Assembly (NCBI GenBank): GCA_911728435.2 | Contig: OU452204.1 | Coordinates: 20,744,430-20,808,429, forward strand | Length of the DNA: 64,000 nt | Source of the DNA: Apoderus coryli | Taxonomy: Eukaryota > Arthropoda > Insecta > Coleoptera > Attelabidae | Direction: 5' to 3' | Shown: one piece after another, positions 1 through 11,516 of the stretch | Layout: the number at the start of each line of letters is the position of its first letter | Numbering within the stretch: position 1 is the first letter of the stretch | Made by a program: the position numbers and the translations under genes | Notes under the pieces: generated by a model | Told to the model about the DNA's origin: nothing | What the model saw: the letters and a program-made list of their open reading frames with translations, nothing else | Database searches by the model: none

Positions 1-289
1 CAACTGTAAATAAATAAATCGTACCGTTTGTAACGAGAAATCGTGAAACTTTCAGTAACAGTTTCGTTCAAATAAAGAAATATATTTTATAGCCTTTACA
101 TCTACAATCCATTACAGAGTAGGTAGGTATATAGGCAAATAACTAACATTTCCAATTGAACATTTCAATTTGTAATAGCTGCATCAATTTTAGTTGGGCA
201 ACTATATACTATGTGGCATATATTATTCAAGTCATATAGATAGATTGTCGAGATGCCATTCAAATGGTTAATACCTACTTGTTTAAAAT

Positions 290-1185
290 GGGCGTTTTAA
301 TCCTTATAATTTCTGATAGTGCTGTCTTAGTCGTCGAAAACTCATCAACTATTTCCCATAGATTATTGAAAAATATATGATCAGATCCATCCATCTGACG
401 GCTCTCATGACACTGTCACTTTAGGTTATTATCACTTTTTCAGTAATATTACTTCAAATACACAATGACAACTTCTAAATTGACTACAACTATATGGAAT
501 AAGCATTTTATAACACTACAATATACAACATGTTGATAGAAATTGATCTTAAACATAAAAATAATGCCGAAAACTCTTAGGCTATTAATGTAAACAAAGA
601 AAATAATAATAAACTATTTGACACAAGCAATTTGTCTGTCGTTAGAAAAAACATCTCACCAAAACCAAATTATGACGTCAACTAGAAGTGTCAACTAAAC
701 TAAAATAAGTGACACCAACGTTAGAAAAAAATACTACCAAATTATGACAAACCAACGAACCATAATAGAGAGATATGGTATCCTAAAAAATAACGTCCGC
801 CGCTATTAACGTTAACGTTAATTTAACACCAACGAGTTTCAAATAGAGAGATGTGGTAGTTCTAAAAAATAACGTCACCTATGATGATAATCATATTATC
901 GGCAGCCATTTTTAGACTAGCAGATTTAAAATACCTATCTAATATATTTATAGTAGGTATTTAGTATAAAATTTTATAAGGTTATTGAATTTGACAAGTG
1001 GATTTATTATTTAAATTAAGTATTTATCAGATTATAACAACATTAATTAATAAGCAGCATGTACAGGGTGATGAAAAAAAAAAAACATTAATTAGCCGAC
1101 ATTTAACAAATTTTCTAGATTGCAATCGAATAAATTTTAAATGTTTAGAAATTTTTAGCATACACTTTAAATTTCTATACGGGGT
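290..1185 (-). repeat. Interspersed repeat, copy 1 (inverted relative to 22213-23803)
   Basis: This stretch is the reverse complement of 22213-23803, seen by direct comparison; for example a segment with GTTAACGTTAA near 810-825 reappears inverted near 22418-22432. It has no coding capacity. It contains an internal duplication: the phrase around 'gttagaaaaaa' and 'accaaattatgac' occurs twice (640-700 and 720-750). Compared with copy 2 it lacks about 165 bp (23595-23760 there) and lacks the retrotransposon nested in copy 2, so it shows the empty site near 565-570. The class is unknown; a non-autonomous DNA transposon is the likeliest guess. Confidence 0.75.
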
Positions 1186-1789
1186 GAGTCAAAAATGTAT
1201 TTGTTTATTTTTTTTAAGGTCAAAAAAGTAATATTTTGAATAATCTTTTGATTTAGATTTGAATTCATGATTTCTTTAGCGTGTAACTATAAGCTCGTAG
1301 AGGTTATCTACGGGGTAACTCAAAAATGTTTCAATTTACTTTTGTCATAGATAAAACTACCACAAAACGACTGGGAAATAACGCAGTGATTTCTTGTTTG
1401 AAATATAAAAAGTGTTTGGGCATTAAACTACCCGTGTAACTCACTACAATGATATTCATAATAAACCACGAAAATTGAAATAAACTCGATTTATTAATAA
1501 AGAAAAATAAACTAAATACAAAACTGAAACGATTTGAACTGAACGATATAATATAGAAATTGAAAACTAATCAAAAAATATGACAATCTTTTTATTCTTT
1601 TTGACAATAACCACTTCTTTTCCAATAGTTACCATGAGCAACTGATATGCTGATATTTAAATTAATATATATATACAGTGTGTTTCTGACAAAAAGTGTT
1701 ACATTTAAACTTTTGATAGATGTTGTAGCAAATTTTCAAAAAGCCGTCACATATTTAAAATGTAAGATATAAAGAAAATTTAAATGATT

Positions 1790-2215
1790 TCACTGAATCG
1801 AATGGTAAAAATGCTTCCAAGCAAACTTTTAGATATTGAAGAACTCTCTAAAAGTTACAAAAATTGTGCTTGTACTTTGAAAAAACGTTCTAGTAAATTT
1901 TGAAAAGAAAGAAAGAAACACCAAGGAAATTAGGTTTTTTGACATGCTCTTCATTATGTTGTAATGATTGCTGTGTACTAATTGCAACTTTTTGCGTCAA
2001 TCAAAGGAAATTTTAGTTATCGTCTTTGTAATAAATTTTGAAAGGACAAATTTTAAAACACAGGATAATGTAAATTAAAATATCAACGGAATATTAAATA
2101 ATTTCACTGTATGAAATGTTAAAAATGCTTCCAAGCAAACTTTGAGATATTGCGGAACTCTCGAAAAGTTCCAAACATTTTGCATGATTGTACTTTGAAA
2201 AAACATTCTAGTAAA
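1790..2215. repeat. Pair of diverged direct repeats of about 130 bp
   Basis: Positions 1790-1925 and 2100-2215 share the same order of words ('aaaatgcttccaagcaaact', 'gatattg', 'gaactctc', 'tgtactttgaaaaaac', 'ttctagtaaattt') with a spacing of about 310 bp. Nothing coding is visible. The surrounding 1186-3060 is AT-rich, with no recognisable gene or transposon protein. Confidence 0.6.
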
Positions 2216-3059
2216 TTTTTTATTTTGCAAACTTCGATATGAATCATGTTGTAATGCTATTCGAGAAACCTTTGATTTACTTGTATTAGAGTTTCTGAAG
2301 ATTCAGTTTTCAGGTTACCTTCTTATTATGAGAAAATATCTCTAGGATTCGTCTTCAAACTGTATAGATTTTATCGGAGAGTAATAATGATAAACTAAAA
2401 GAGTCTACATTTGTAATTTCTTTTCGCAAATTAGAGAACATTTTTTCAAATGTTTACTAGCGAAAGATTAATAGTTTTTGTAACCAAGTCGATTGTTAGG
2501 AAAGTATACTAATAACGCTAGAAGTTCCAATAAAGCATTTGTTTGTTCGTTTTGGGTCTTTTATAGAACACATTCTCCAAAAATAAAAATCAACTAATCC
2601 TACCAAAGCAATCAAATATTTCAATAGTCCAACACAGTTAATAGTTCAGACATAGTCGTGAAATTATATTATAAATCCGTTCTAATTCCACACACATTTT
2701 GGTGAATAATGTAATTTCCAACTGCAATAATTCGTTTACGAAATTACAAAATTAGTAGTCTCGCATATTAAAATGTATATATATATCGCTCATTCCCAAG
2801 CTATTTAAACTCAGGAACAAGGAAGAAGCAGCACACATCGCATTAACTGGAATTAGAGTGAAAATTGTACGTAATTACATCGGTTATATTATGGTGCAAC
2901 ACAAAATGAGACTATTCGTTACGTCCAAAGTGTTGATAACAGTTTTTCGGCAACTGCCAAGCGTGAAAATGAATTAAATTTACTTTTGATTTGGGATTTT
3001 TTGCATCGTAGATAATATGATTCATTCGGTTTATTTTACAAAAAGAAAAGCGTTTTCTT

Positions 3060-4960
3060 TAGTATAATTTCTTTGGAAGTGTTTTCAAAATTGGGTGGAC
3101 TTCATCAAGGAAATAATGTGATAAAACTATATTTTGAATTTAATTTACAAAAACTTAGAGAGAGTTCTAAGCTTTTTCATTTGTACGTTTGCTTGGAAGT
3201 CTTTTCAAAGTTTGTGGCGGTCCATGGAACTTCTTCATTCATATCAAATTTTAGCAAGGAAAATATGTGATTAAACTATCAGTTATTTTTTGAGTTTAAT
3301 TTACAAAAACTTCAATTATATTTATAGATAAAGTTCTAAGCTTGTTCATTTGTCCATTTGCTTGGAAGTCTTTTCAAAGTTTGCGTCGGTCCATGGAACT
3401 TCTTCATTCTTTTAAGACTGGCATGGACGTATTTTCAATTTCCAACAAGGAAAAAATGTTATAAAACTATCAGTTATTCTTTGAGTTTAATTTACAAAAA
3501 CTTCAATTATATTTATAGATAAAGTTCTAAGCTTGTTCATTTGTCCATTTGCTTGGAAGTCTTTTCAAAGTTTGCGTCGGTCCATGGAACTTCTTCATTC
3601 TTTTAAGACTGGCATGGACGTATTTTCAATTTCCAACAAGGAAAAAATTTTATAAAACTATCAGTTATTCTTTGAGTTTAATTTACAAAAACGTCAATTA
3701 GATTTATAGAAAAAGTTCTAAGCTTGTTCATTTGTCCATTTGCTTGGAAGTCTTTTCAACGTTTGCGTCGGTCCATGGAACTTCTTCATTCTTTTAAGAC
3801 TTGCATGGACGTCTTTTCAATTTCCAACTAGGAAAAAATGTTATAAAACTATCAGTTATTCTTTGAGTTTAATTTACAAAAACTTCAATTAGATTTATAA
3901 AAAAAGTTCTAACCTTGTTCATTTGTCCATTTGCTTGGAAGTCTTTTCAAAGTTTGCGTTGGTCCATGGAACTTCTTCATTCTTTTAAGACTTGCATGGA
4001 CGTCTTTTCAATTTCCAACTAGGAAAAAATGTTATAAAACTATCAGTTATTCTTTGAGTTTAATTTACAAAAACTTCAATTAGATTTATAGATAAAGTTC
4101 TAAGCTTGTTCATTTGTCCATTTGCTTGGAAGTCTTTTCAAAGTTTGCGTCGGTCTATGGAACTTCTTTATTCTTTTAAGACTTACATGGACGTCTTTAC
4201 AATTTCCAACAAGGAAATAATGTTATAAAACTATCAGTTATTCTTTGAGTTTAATTTACAAAAACTTCAATTAGATTTATAGAAAAAGTTCTAAGCTTGT
4301 CCATTTGCTTGGAAGTCTTTTCAAAGTTTGCGTCGGTCCATGGAACTTCTTTATTCTTTTAAGACTTACATGGACGTCTTTACAATTTCCAACAAGGAAA
4401 TAATGTTATAAAACTATCAGTTATTCTTTGAGTTTAATTTACAAAAACTTCAATTAGATTTATAGAAAAAGTTCTAAGCTTGTTCATTTGTCCATTTGTT
4501 TGGAAGTCTTTTCAAAGTTTGCGTCGGTCCATGGAACTTCTTTATTCTTTTAAGACTTGCATGGACGTCTTTACAATTTCCAACAAGGAAATAATGTTAT
4601 AAAACTATCAGTTATTCTTTGAGTTTAATTTACAAAAACTTCAATTAGATTTATAGAAAAAGTTCTAAGCTTGTTCATTTGTCCATTTGTTTGGAAGTCT
4701 TTTCAAAGTTTGCGTCGGTCCATGGAACTTCTTTATTCTTTTAAGACTTGCATGGACGTCTTTACAATTTCCAACAAGGAAATAATGTTATAAAACTATC
4801 AGTTATTCTTTGACTTTAATTTACAAAAACTTCAATTAGATTTATAGAAAAAGTTCTAAGCTTGTTCATTTGTCCATTTGCTTGGAAGTCTTTTCAAAGT
4901 TTGCGTCGGTCCATGGAACTTCTTCATTCTTTCAAAATTTGCATGAACGTGTTATTTTTG
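3060..4960. repeat. Satellite array with a 191-bp period, about 10 units
   Basis: The word 'aagcttgttcatttgtcc' or a close variant begins at 3338, 3529, 3720, 3911, 4102, 4293, 4476, 4667 and 4858. The step is exactly 191 bp except for one 183-bp step, where an 8-bp 'tcatttgt' is missing. A more diverged unit starts at 3169 and a partial one near 3070. Units in the middle are nearly identical and those at the left edge are degenerate, as expected for arrays homogenised by unequal exchange. Short open frames in it (3073-3270, 4862-5119) are by-products of the repeat. It is a tandem satellite and not CRISPR, because units abut with no unique spacers. Confidence 0.93.
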
Positions 4961-5339
4961 AATTTATTCGTCAGCTTTTTCCGAACGTACGAATATCATT
5001 TTACTGAAAATCAGGGTCCTTTGTTTTCAACTAAAAGCTTCATAGAAAACAAGGGGAACCTTTTGCATTACCCGAGGCTCATTTTATTGAACTTTAGATT
5101 AAATATAGCCTTGCTATAGAGTGTACCATTTGTAAACCATGGTTCTAGCAGTTCAAGAGCCCATATAAGGAGAGGAACTCAATATTCTCCATGTTTGCAA
5201 TCCTGTGATGGATTTTCTTTTTTCCAAAATGATTTAATCGTGGTAATCTTAAGAAAAATATCTTATCTCATTTGTTCATCTATGATGTAGTGCATGTAAA
5301 GAAAATTATGAAGAGATGTAAGTAAACAACCACACTTGG

Positions 5340-5660
5340 GATAATCCAGTAATGCTCCGCCCCTGTTGTAAACATCATACAATCTCCCGACCTAGGGACA
5401 ACCTCTTGCATACACAGTTTCTATGGAAACACCTCTGCGACACCTTGGGGGCTGTAGTTCCGTTAGTTTTTCCCATTCCTCTATTTTGGGGAGTGGAATG
5501 CGACTCTCTTTCGAATCTGTTTTCAGTTGCGCTCCACATTTTCCGTGTGAAACACATTTCTCTTCGATTTTCCTTCCGTAGTTTCGCCACTCTGCGTATA
5601 GTTTTCCGTTTGATTTTTAGTAGTGCGTCTATTTACATTATTTTATTCTTCATTTAAATT
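5340..5660. promoter_or_regulatory. CpG-rich island of unknown role with an X-box-like palindrome
   Basis: This 320-bp patch has about 14 CpG dinucleotides, clearly more than the AT-rich surroundings, and overlapping open frames of 101 codons (+) and 71 codons (-). Neither translation resembles a family I know. At 5417-5430 there is a 14-bp near-palindrome, GTTTCTATGGAAAC, which fits the RFX X-box pattern of two inverted half-sites around two bases. It could be a promoter or 5' exon of an unseen gene, or part of a repeat. I see no neighbouring coding exon to assign it to. The flanks 4961-5339 and 5661-6029 hold nothing recognisable. Confidence 0.3.
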
Positions 5661-6029
5661 AAACACTACGTAAATCAAAGTTTAATAACAAAACACAAAC
5701 AATTAAAGCTAAAATAAATAATTAATTTATAAAAATCTGGTAACTTGACAATAAATAATTATAAACGAGAAATTCCTAGCAACTTTTTTTTAATAAAAAA
5801 GTACAAATTGACGTAAGTACGGACGCAATTAGCAAAATCATGATCATATTATCAAAATCTAAACTTGTGTTATGTTCAATGGCATTCAGTCGATAATGGT
5901 TTCGACAACTTGGGACTCAAATAATTATTGATATCTGAGGTATCGTTTTGGTTGATTAGCATGGATTTATGAGTAGTTGTTCATGTGTGCTCTCTGAATA
6001 TGTTCGTTCTGCTATCAATTAAATAATAC

Positions 6030-6200
6030 ATTGGGTACTAACCTCGGTCCACTATTATTCAACTTATGTAGCAGCTGCAGTTAATATGCTTCAATTAAAT
6101 GCAACTCACAAATAGATACTCTTGTAAACCTCAGTGGGGATCAGGGATCTGGGTGTTGTATTTGAATTCCAAACTGAAATTGATGTGCGCAAGATGGTAG
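6030..6200 (+). pseudogene. Decayed non-LTR reverse transcriptase remnant
   Basis: Translated fragments read LGTNLGPLLFNL (6033-6070), matching the conserved 'QGSNLGPLLFNLF' box that precedes the catalytic YADD loop. Shortly after comes IRDLGVVFEF (about 6147-6180), matching the 'irDLGV.fD' segment of the RT thumb. The parts between are missing or frameshifted. The same degraded lineage is seen at 9856-10165 and 40040-40990. The following 6200-6950 contains no recognisable feature. Confidence 0.5.
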
Positions 6201-6950
6201 AACAACATCGAGATGTGATCTAGAGGCATCTCTTGATATCTATATGCAATACATTCGATTCTGTCTGGACACCAAGAGAGTTCCTGTCTATTTTCATCAA
6301 GAATTCCAACACTAGATTAGTAGGAAATGCTTAGATGTCGATTAGATATCTAAAATTTCAGCTACTTTTCAAAAATTTTAGTTACTGAACTGAACCTTCT
6401 ACAGGAGGAACCCCCTAGATCAGTTTTTAAATGAATATTTGAGATATTTTTGCAACCATCTTGTGCAGAATTAGAATTGCTCAAATTGTTTAAAAGTTGG
6501 AGGGTTGTTTTCGGTAGCTTCTAGGATAATTTTCGATAGTACTTTTCTATTAAAATCTGGCAAAAGCATAAACGAATGTCTTCAATCCTTGTCTGTTCTC
6601 TCAACTAGAGAAATAATGTATATTGTAATGTCTTTATTGACTGGGGACATACATATACTGTGTTTCATGACAAATTGCTTTTCGTTCGACTGTATCGGTT
6701 CGTGGTAGAATCATTGGTGCAGAATATTGGATTGGTGGAGTTGAAAATTGCGCGATACGGATTTTTATTTCAATTCATTGACAGTTAAATATATTATAGA
6801 TTATTATAGCGGTTTTATTAATTAAAATCTCTTGTTTATAGGAAGAACGAAGAGTTTGTCTCAGAATCAAATTTCATTAAGTGAACTTCACAACATATTT
6901 GAAACAAACTTTTGTGCGACTTATCTGATCTTGTAAGTCTTCCATAAACA

Positions 6951-7138
6951 TACAGGGTGTCCTATGGTGACGGTCCATTAAAATATTTCGAAGCCTACTT
7001 TGAATTGAATTTGGAAAATTTTGGTATAAATATTGCCAAATATGGTCTATTCAAATATCATAATACCAACCACTTGGCACTTCCGGTTATACCGGAAGTT
7101 GATAGTAACTTTGTTATTTTAAATGGAATACCCTATAT
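6951..7138. mobile_element. Short MITE-like element with 'ACAGGGTG' ends
   Basis: It begins 'atacagggtgtcc' and ends 'ggaataccctatat', imperfect terminal inverted repeats of the TA-CAGGG type seen repeatedly in this window. It encloses the palindrome 'acttccggttataccggaagt' region near 7079-7099. It is non-coding. The 3' end of the adjacent retrotransposon (7138-8228, - strand) abuts it directly. Confidence 0.5.
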
Positions 7139-7430
7139 AATAATAATAATAAAGGTCTTTTATTCAATATTTAACAAACAAGTAAATTATTTTTTTATAT
7201 ATATATATAGGCAATTGGGCGAGATTCAGTACGGTGCTATGCATTTGCATATAACCATCTGTTCAGCTAACCCATTGTTAATAAATACAAACAAATACAA
7301 AAGAAAAATCACACTCACTAAACATTACAGTAAAATAAAATAAATACTGTTAGCATACAATTTATACAAGATATCTTCAAAACTATACTTATTAATTAAG
7401 CTTGATATGTCATTCCATCTCATTATGAAG

Positions 7431-7461
<31 letters not shown>

Positions 7462-8228
7462 AGATCGTAAGATTCTATTAAATTTTCTTTTAAACGCACA
7501 TTTTGAAAAAGTATTCCTTAAATCATTGGTCCAAAAATTCACGCATTTAGAGACGGTATAAGAATAAGACCTCTTGAATATTTCTGTTTTGTGAATAGGT
7601 AGGATATTTAGTGAATTAGGAAAACGAATGTTGATATTATGGATGTTTGTTCGAAATTTTATTTTATTGTAAAGGTATGGAGGCGTTTTATTCAGAAGAA
7701 TTGAGAAATATCTCACCGATATGTGAAGATTTCGCCTTCCTTGCATATTTATCCAATTAGCTTGGGTCAATGTGTGGCTGATTCGATCAAACTTTCGTAT
7801 TCTCAGGCAAGGGTTCTGCAATTTCTGGATGCGGCCCTTGTCAGCTACTGTCAAGCATGGATCGTATATTGTATCACAAAAATTTAAATGGGATAGTACT
7901 AGAGTTTCACATAACAATATTTTAAGTTTTGAAGGTAGACAATGCCTATTTTGAAATAAAAGCCTCAAATTTAAGTAAGCTTTTTGTAAAGAGTTACTTA
8001 CGTGAGCTGTGAAACGTAATTCATCATCCAGTATTAGACCAAGATTTCTCAAATTTTTCCGGAATCCTACAACAGAACCATCCACGTTCAGAACATTGTT
8101 GTAAGTGTTAAAAAATAAAGTTCTTTCGTTTTTCCGACCAAATAGTATTGCAACGGTTTTCTCGGTATTTAGTTTCAAGCAGTGATCCTCGGCATACCTT
8201 CTAAATGATATATTATGGCATTTTTGGA
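7138..8228 (-). mobile_element. 5'-truncated non-LTR retrotransposon (CR1/Jockey-like RT C-terminal part)
   Basis: On the - strand an open frame from about 8200 to 7459 encodes the region downstream of the RT catalytic box: YAEDHCLKLNTEKT, VGFRKNLRNLGLILDDELRF and LSHLNFCDTIYDPCLT are typical of the thumb and C-terminal domain. The catalytic YADD itself lies upstream of the truncation and is absent. A stop at 7459 is followed by a 3' UTR of about 300 bp containing a 28-base A run on the + strand (7431-7458). The 3' end reads AATAAAAGACC followed by (TTA)n at 7138-7155, like the tails of the elements at 11517, 22678 and 45029. The 5' truncation is typical of target-primed reverse transcription. 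It is adjacent to a fold-back element on its 5' side. Confidence 0.85.
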
Positions 8229-8230
8229 TT

Positions 8231-9145
8231 CCACATAAGATTCTAGGCATGTTTCATGTCCTATACCTAAATCCAGCCGTTTTTGACGTATATCAGGATT
8301 TATGTCAAAACTGATATATTAGGGCTCAATAATAATCACAGTTTTTTCTTATAAAGAAGCCTTTAGTAATCATTTTGCAGGCGTTTTCTTATTAAATAAG
8401 GTCTCCTTTTTCCGACACGTACGACATTTTCTGATTTATTCATACAGGGTGGTCAAAAAATCATACTGAAAACGATGTTAAAAAACCGTCGAAAGTCAGT
8501 TAGGTATATATTTATAATTTTATCTTACGTATCATTAAAAATTAAAGAAACTTTCTAATGGGTTACTGATTTCGAAAATGCATAGTTTTCGAAATATCGG
8601 CAATGTAACATTTTTTAGTATTTTCACTATTCTCGTATATTACTTTGACTAATTAATTTAGTGTCATGAAAATAATAAAAAATTTTCTGCAGGCCCATAA
8701 ACGTCAAATCAAACATCAAAAGTTAATTGTTGTTAATCAAATAGTCATAATGAATCAGTAATTTTTGAAAGGCAAATTGCACAATAAAACTATGCATTTT
8801 AGAAAGTTTCTTTAATTTTTAATGATACGTAAGATAAAATTATAAAAATATACATGTTCCATTTGAAAAAACTGACTTTCGACTGTTTTTCTTACATCGT
8901 TTTCAGTATAATTTTTTGATCACCCTGTATGAATAAACCAGAAAATGTCGTAGGTATCGGAAAAAGGAGACCTTATTTAATAAGAAAACGCCTGCAAAAT
9001 GATTACTAAAGACATCTTGATAAGAAAAAAATGCGATTATTATTGAGCCCTAAAGTGCCAGTTTTGACATAAATCTTGATTGAAGTCAAAAACGGCTGGA
9101 TTTAGGTATAGGACATGAATCTTATGTGGAAACCTGGTGAAAATT
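8231..9145. mobile_element. Fold-back element with a nested inverted-repeat unit
   Basis: The left arm 8231-8600 and right arm 8785-9145 are inverted copies of each other. Outer arms share 'gtcctatacctaaatccagccg', 'gcaggcgttttcttattaa' and 'ggtctcctttttccga'. Inside them, 8443-8938 is itself a unit with CAGGGTG ends ('catacagggtg...caccctgtatg'), flanked by 'tttattcatacaggg' and its inverse. The left arm carries a 12-bp insertion (about 8242-8253) absent from the right arm. There is no coding capacity. The class is uncertain; a TA-flanked MITE inside a larger palindromic unit is the simplest description. Confidence 0.8.
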
Positions 9146-9855
9146 TTGTAAACTCCCTATAGTGATGTAACGGCGTTAGGTATTTGATCATCAATCACAA
9201 ATGTGTCACAAATTTTCTGTTTACCCCAGTTTGTCACCGTTTTTCTTCTGTCGGTTATTCCGTTTTGTGATGGTATCAGAAATAATACTATGACGCACGA
9301 GACAGTAATGAATTAACACCAAAACTAAAGTAAAATCTGTGAAATTTAATTCCAAACGACATTGAATAAAAGGTAGGGTAGGTGAACACAATAGACTAAA
9401 GAATAATTAGTATTGGCGGTAAGCCTAGCCCTTGAGTATTAAATGTAATAAAGTAAATATCATAATACGATCCACACCCTAAAATGCAAATCGCGAAAAA
9501 ATGAATAAATTCCTTTTTTGTTGGCACTTGTGTTTATAGGTCAAACAATATTATTGGATGACTGATGATGAAACAGTGGATTTCACATTAAGAAGGACTT
9601 TATTATTAATAAAAAGAATTGAAAAATGAATTGAGAGGCAAGCCTCAGAAAATTACTTTTATTAAGTCAATAGTTGACGTAGATTCACTAGAAACTGTTA
9701 AACATACGGTTCGAGAGATTCGAGATGCTGTTCTAGTTATGTAAAATTTACGAGTGAATCAGAGTTTATTAAATCCAATCTTATAGGAAAAAATATCAAT
9801 GGAGTCATCCCTTATGACACACAATATTTATTACAGACATAACCTGTTTTCTAGA
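9146..9855. other. Unassigned AT-rich interval
   Basis: No gene, RNA or repeat could be recognised here. Confidence 0.5.
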
Positions 9856-10165
9856 AGATGTATTTCGTACCCTCGGGGAGGGTCTGTGGATCGATGCGAT
9901 TTATACAGATTTTTCGAAGGCTTTCGATAAGCTGAATCATTCGCTTGTCCTACTGAAAATGTCGAGGTTGGGTTTTCATGAGGATCTTTTAACGTTTTTT
10001 GCCTCCTACTCGTCTGATCGACAACACTATGTGGAATACAATGGTCATAAATCGGAAACTTTCACACCCACCAGCGGAGCGCCTCAGGGCAATTTTCATT
10101 AATCACATATCCCAGGAACTTACAAGCAACCATTTGATGTTTGCAGACGATCTGAAGTTGCCTTT
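9856..10165 (+). pseudogene. Degenerate non-LTR reverse transcriptase fragment
   Basis: The + strand encodes YTDFSKAFDKLNH (RT box A, catalytic Asp in 'DFSKAFD') at about 9905-9945, then FASYSSDRQHYVEYNG and SGAPQG (box B) near 10068-10090, and FADDLKL (box C) at about 10140-10160. The frame changes between them, and the usual 'S.LGPLLF...IND' stretch between boxes B and C is missing, so this is a deleted, frameshifted copy. It belongs to the same lineage as 40040-40990. The following 10166-10620 shows nothing recognisable. Confidence 0.75.
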
Positions 10166-10620
10166 ATTTAAAAGACTTGGCATTATGTCAGTACGTACAA
10201 TTTTTATTGTCAAGCCCTGCTCAATTAAACAGAATCCCTTGTGTAGGCAAAACCAGTAATTTTGTGCGCTATGCCATGAAATTATTTTTCATTTACAATT
10301 TTTGTATTTCAACAGCTGCTTGAATCTTTATTTATTGCATCGGATTGCTAATTGCGAATAACTTCAAAATGTTCACCGTGAAATTTCAACCCCTAATGAT
10401 CTATAAAATGAATAATCAGGAATATTGTTTTATTAATCATGATTTATTTAATTAAAATATAATTTTCCTCGAGATTGCCTTGATGCATTTCTTGCAATAA
10501 TTGATTTTTTTTATTAATTTGACCACTGATGATAGAGACAAGTGCTCCGGAAACACGTATGGGGCTGTTTGACAGATGTATATTAAAGGTATTTCGTGGA
10601 GGTAAGACTTTTATTTCCCA

Positions 10621-10830
10621 CAGTTAACAATCTACTCGAATATGGACTACTTCTCCATCAATAACGGCACGAATATTATCTTTGAGTGTTTCAATTGACC
10701 GGGGAGCATTGGTATAAACCTTGTCTTTCACATAACCCCCCAAAAAATAGTCCAATGGTGTCTTGTTGGAAATAAACATTGTCCACATCCATACCTTCCA
10801 ATTCTGGCAATTAAAATTCATTAAACCTGG
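10621..10830 (-). pseudogene. Remnant of a mariner-like transposase C terminus
   Basis: The - strand translation contains TPLDYFLGGYVKDKVY, matching the 'SPDLTPLDFFLWGYVKDKVY' region that carries the last catalytic acid of mariner/Tc1 transposases, followed by SIETLKDNIRAVI, which fits the next helix. Only about 65 residues remain and the catalytic Asp preceding TPLD is replaced (SNKTPLD), so it is inactive. The interval 10831-11516 holds only AT-rich sequence, with a 'tacgagggcggattgataaagt' stretch near 11249 that resembles a mariner terminal repeat. Confidence 0.6.
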
Positions 10831-11516
10831 TTCGATAGCGCAATCGAATAACAGCTACACAAGCAATGTCATGTGTCGTTCCACTTTTATTAATGGCGTA
10901 GAATTTACTTGTCATCTGTCAAAAAATGGCAGATCTTATTCTGATAACTAACAGAATAGCGGGCAATTTAAAATGAAACCCGTTTAGAACATTCCGTGGA
11001 ATTAAAATCTCCCCCTCGTAGCTAACAATTTCATTGATAGATATAAAAATACATTTCGTAAGGTCTAAATATACAAACATTTCCATTTTGTTATAAATAA
11101 ACATTTTAACACATTTAATTATGCCTATTAATTATAAATTATTATCAACAGGGCTGTATATTTGATAAATAACAGATGCTATACCAACAGATGTTATTAA
11201 TATTTTATTAAATTTAATTAAGTTTGTTTTTTTGACAATTTTACATAATACGAGGGCGGATTGATAAAGTAAGATATATTTTAATTTAATGCGTTCAATA
11301 CAACAGCTTTTTCGATTCTAAACTATTTTTTCTCAAAGAACAAAATCTTGTAATCCTATTTCATATTGATTATTCCCTTTCCCTTTAATTGTAGTTTCTT
11401 TCAATAGAGAGAGATATTCTTCTACGGCGTCTCTAAATTTTCTGAGATTTGTTCAGCTGGTGCAATTCGCTGTGATTTCGACATCCTCCTAGCACAGATT
11501 TCCTCTATATATGAAG

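Noticed and set aside
3060..4960. Possible CRISPR-like or other spaced repeat array
   Set aside because: Units abut directly with a 191-bp period and no unique spacers, in a eukaryotic genome; it is a satellite.
5161..5170. Perfect CArG box CCATATAAGG (SRF site)
   Set aside because: Expected several times by chance in 64 kb of AT-rich DNA, and no gene is adjacent.
5352..5657. 101-codon open frame as a small gene
   Set aside because: No recognisable motif, an overlapping antisense frame of similar quality, no splice or start context.
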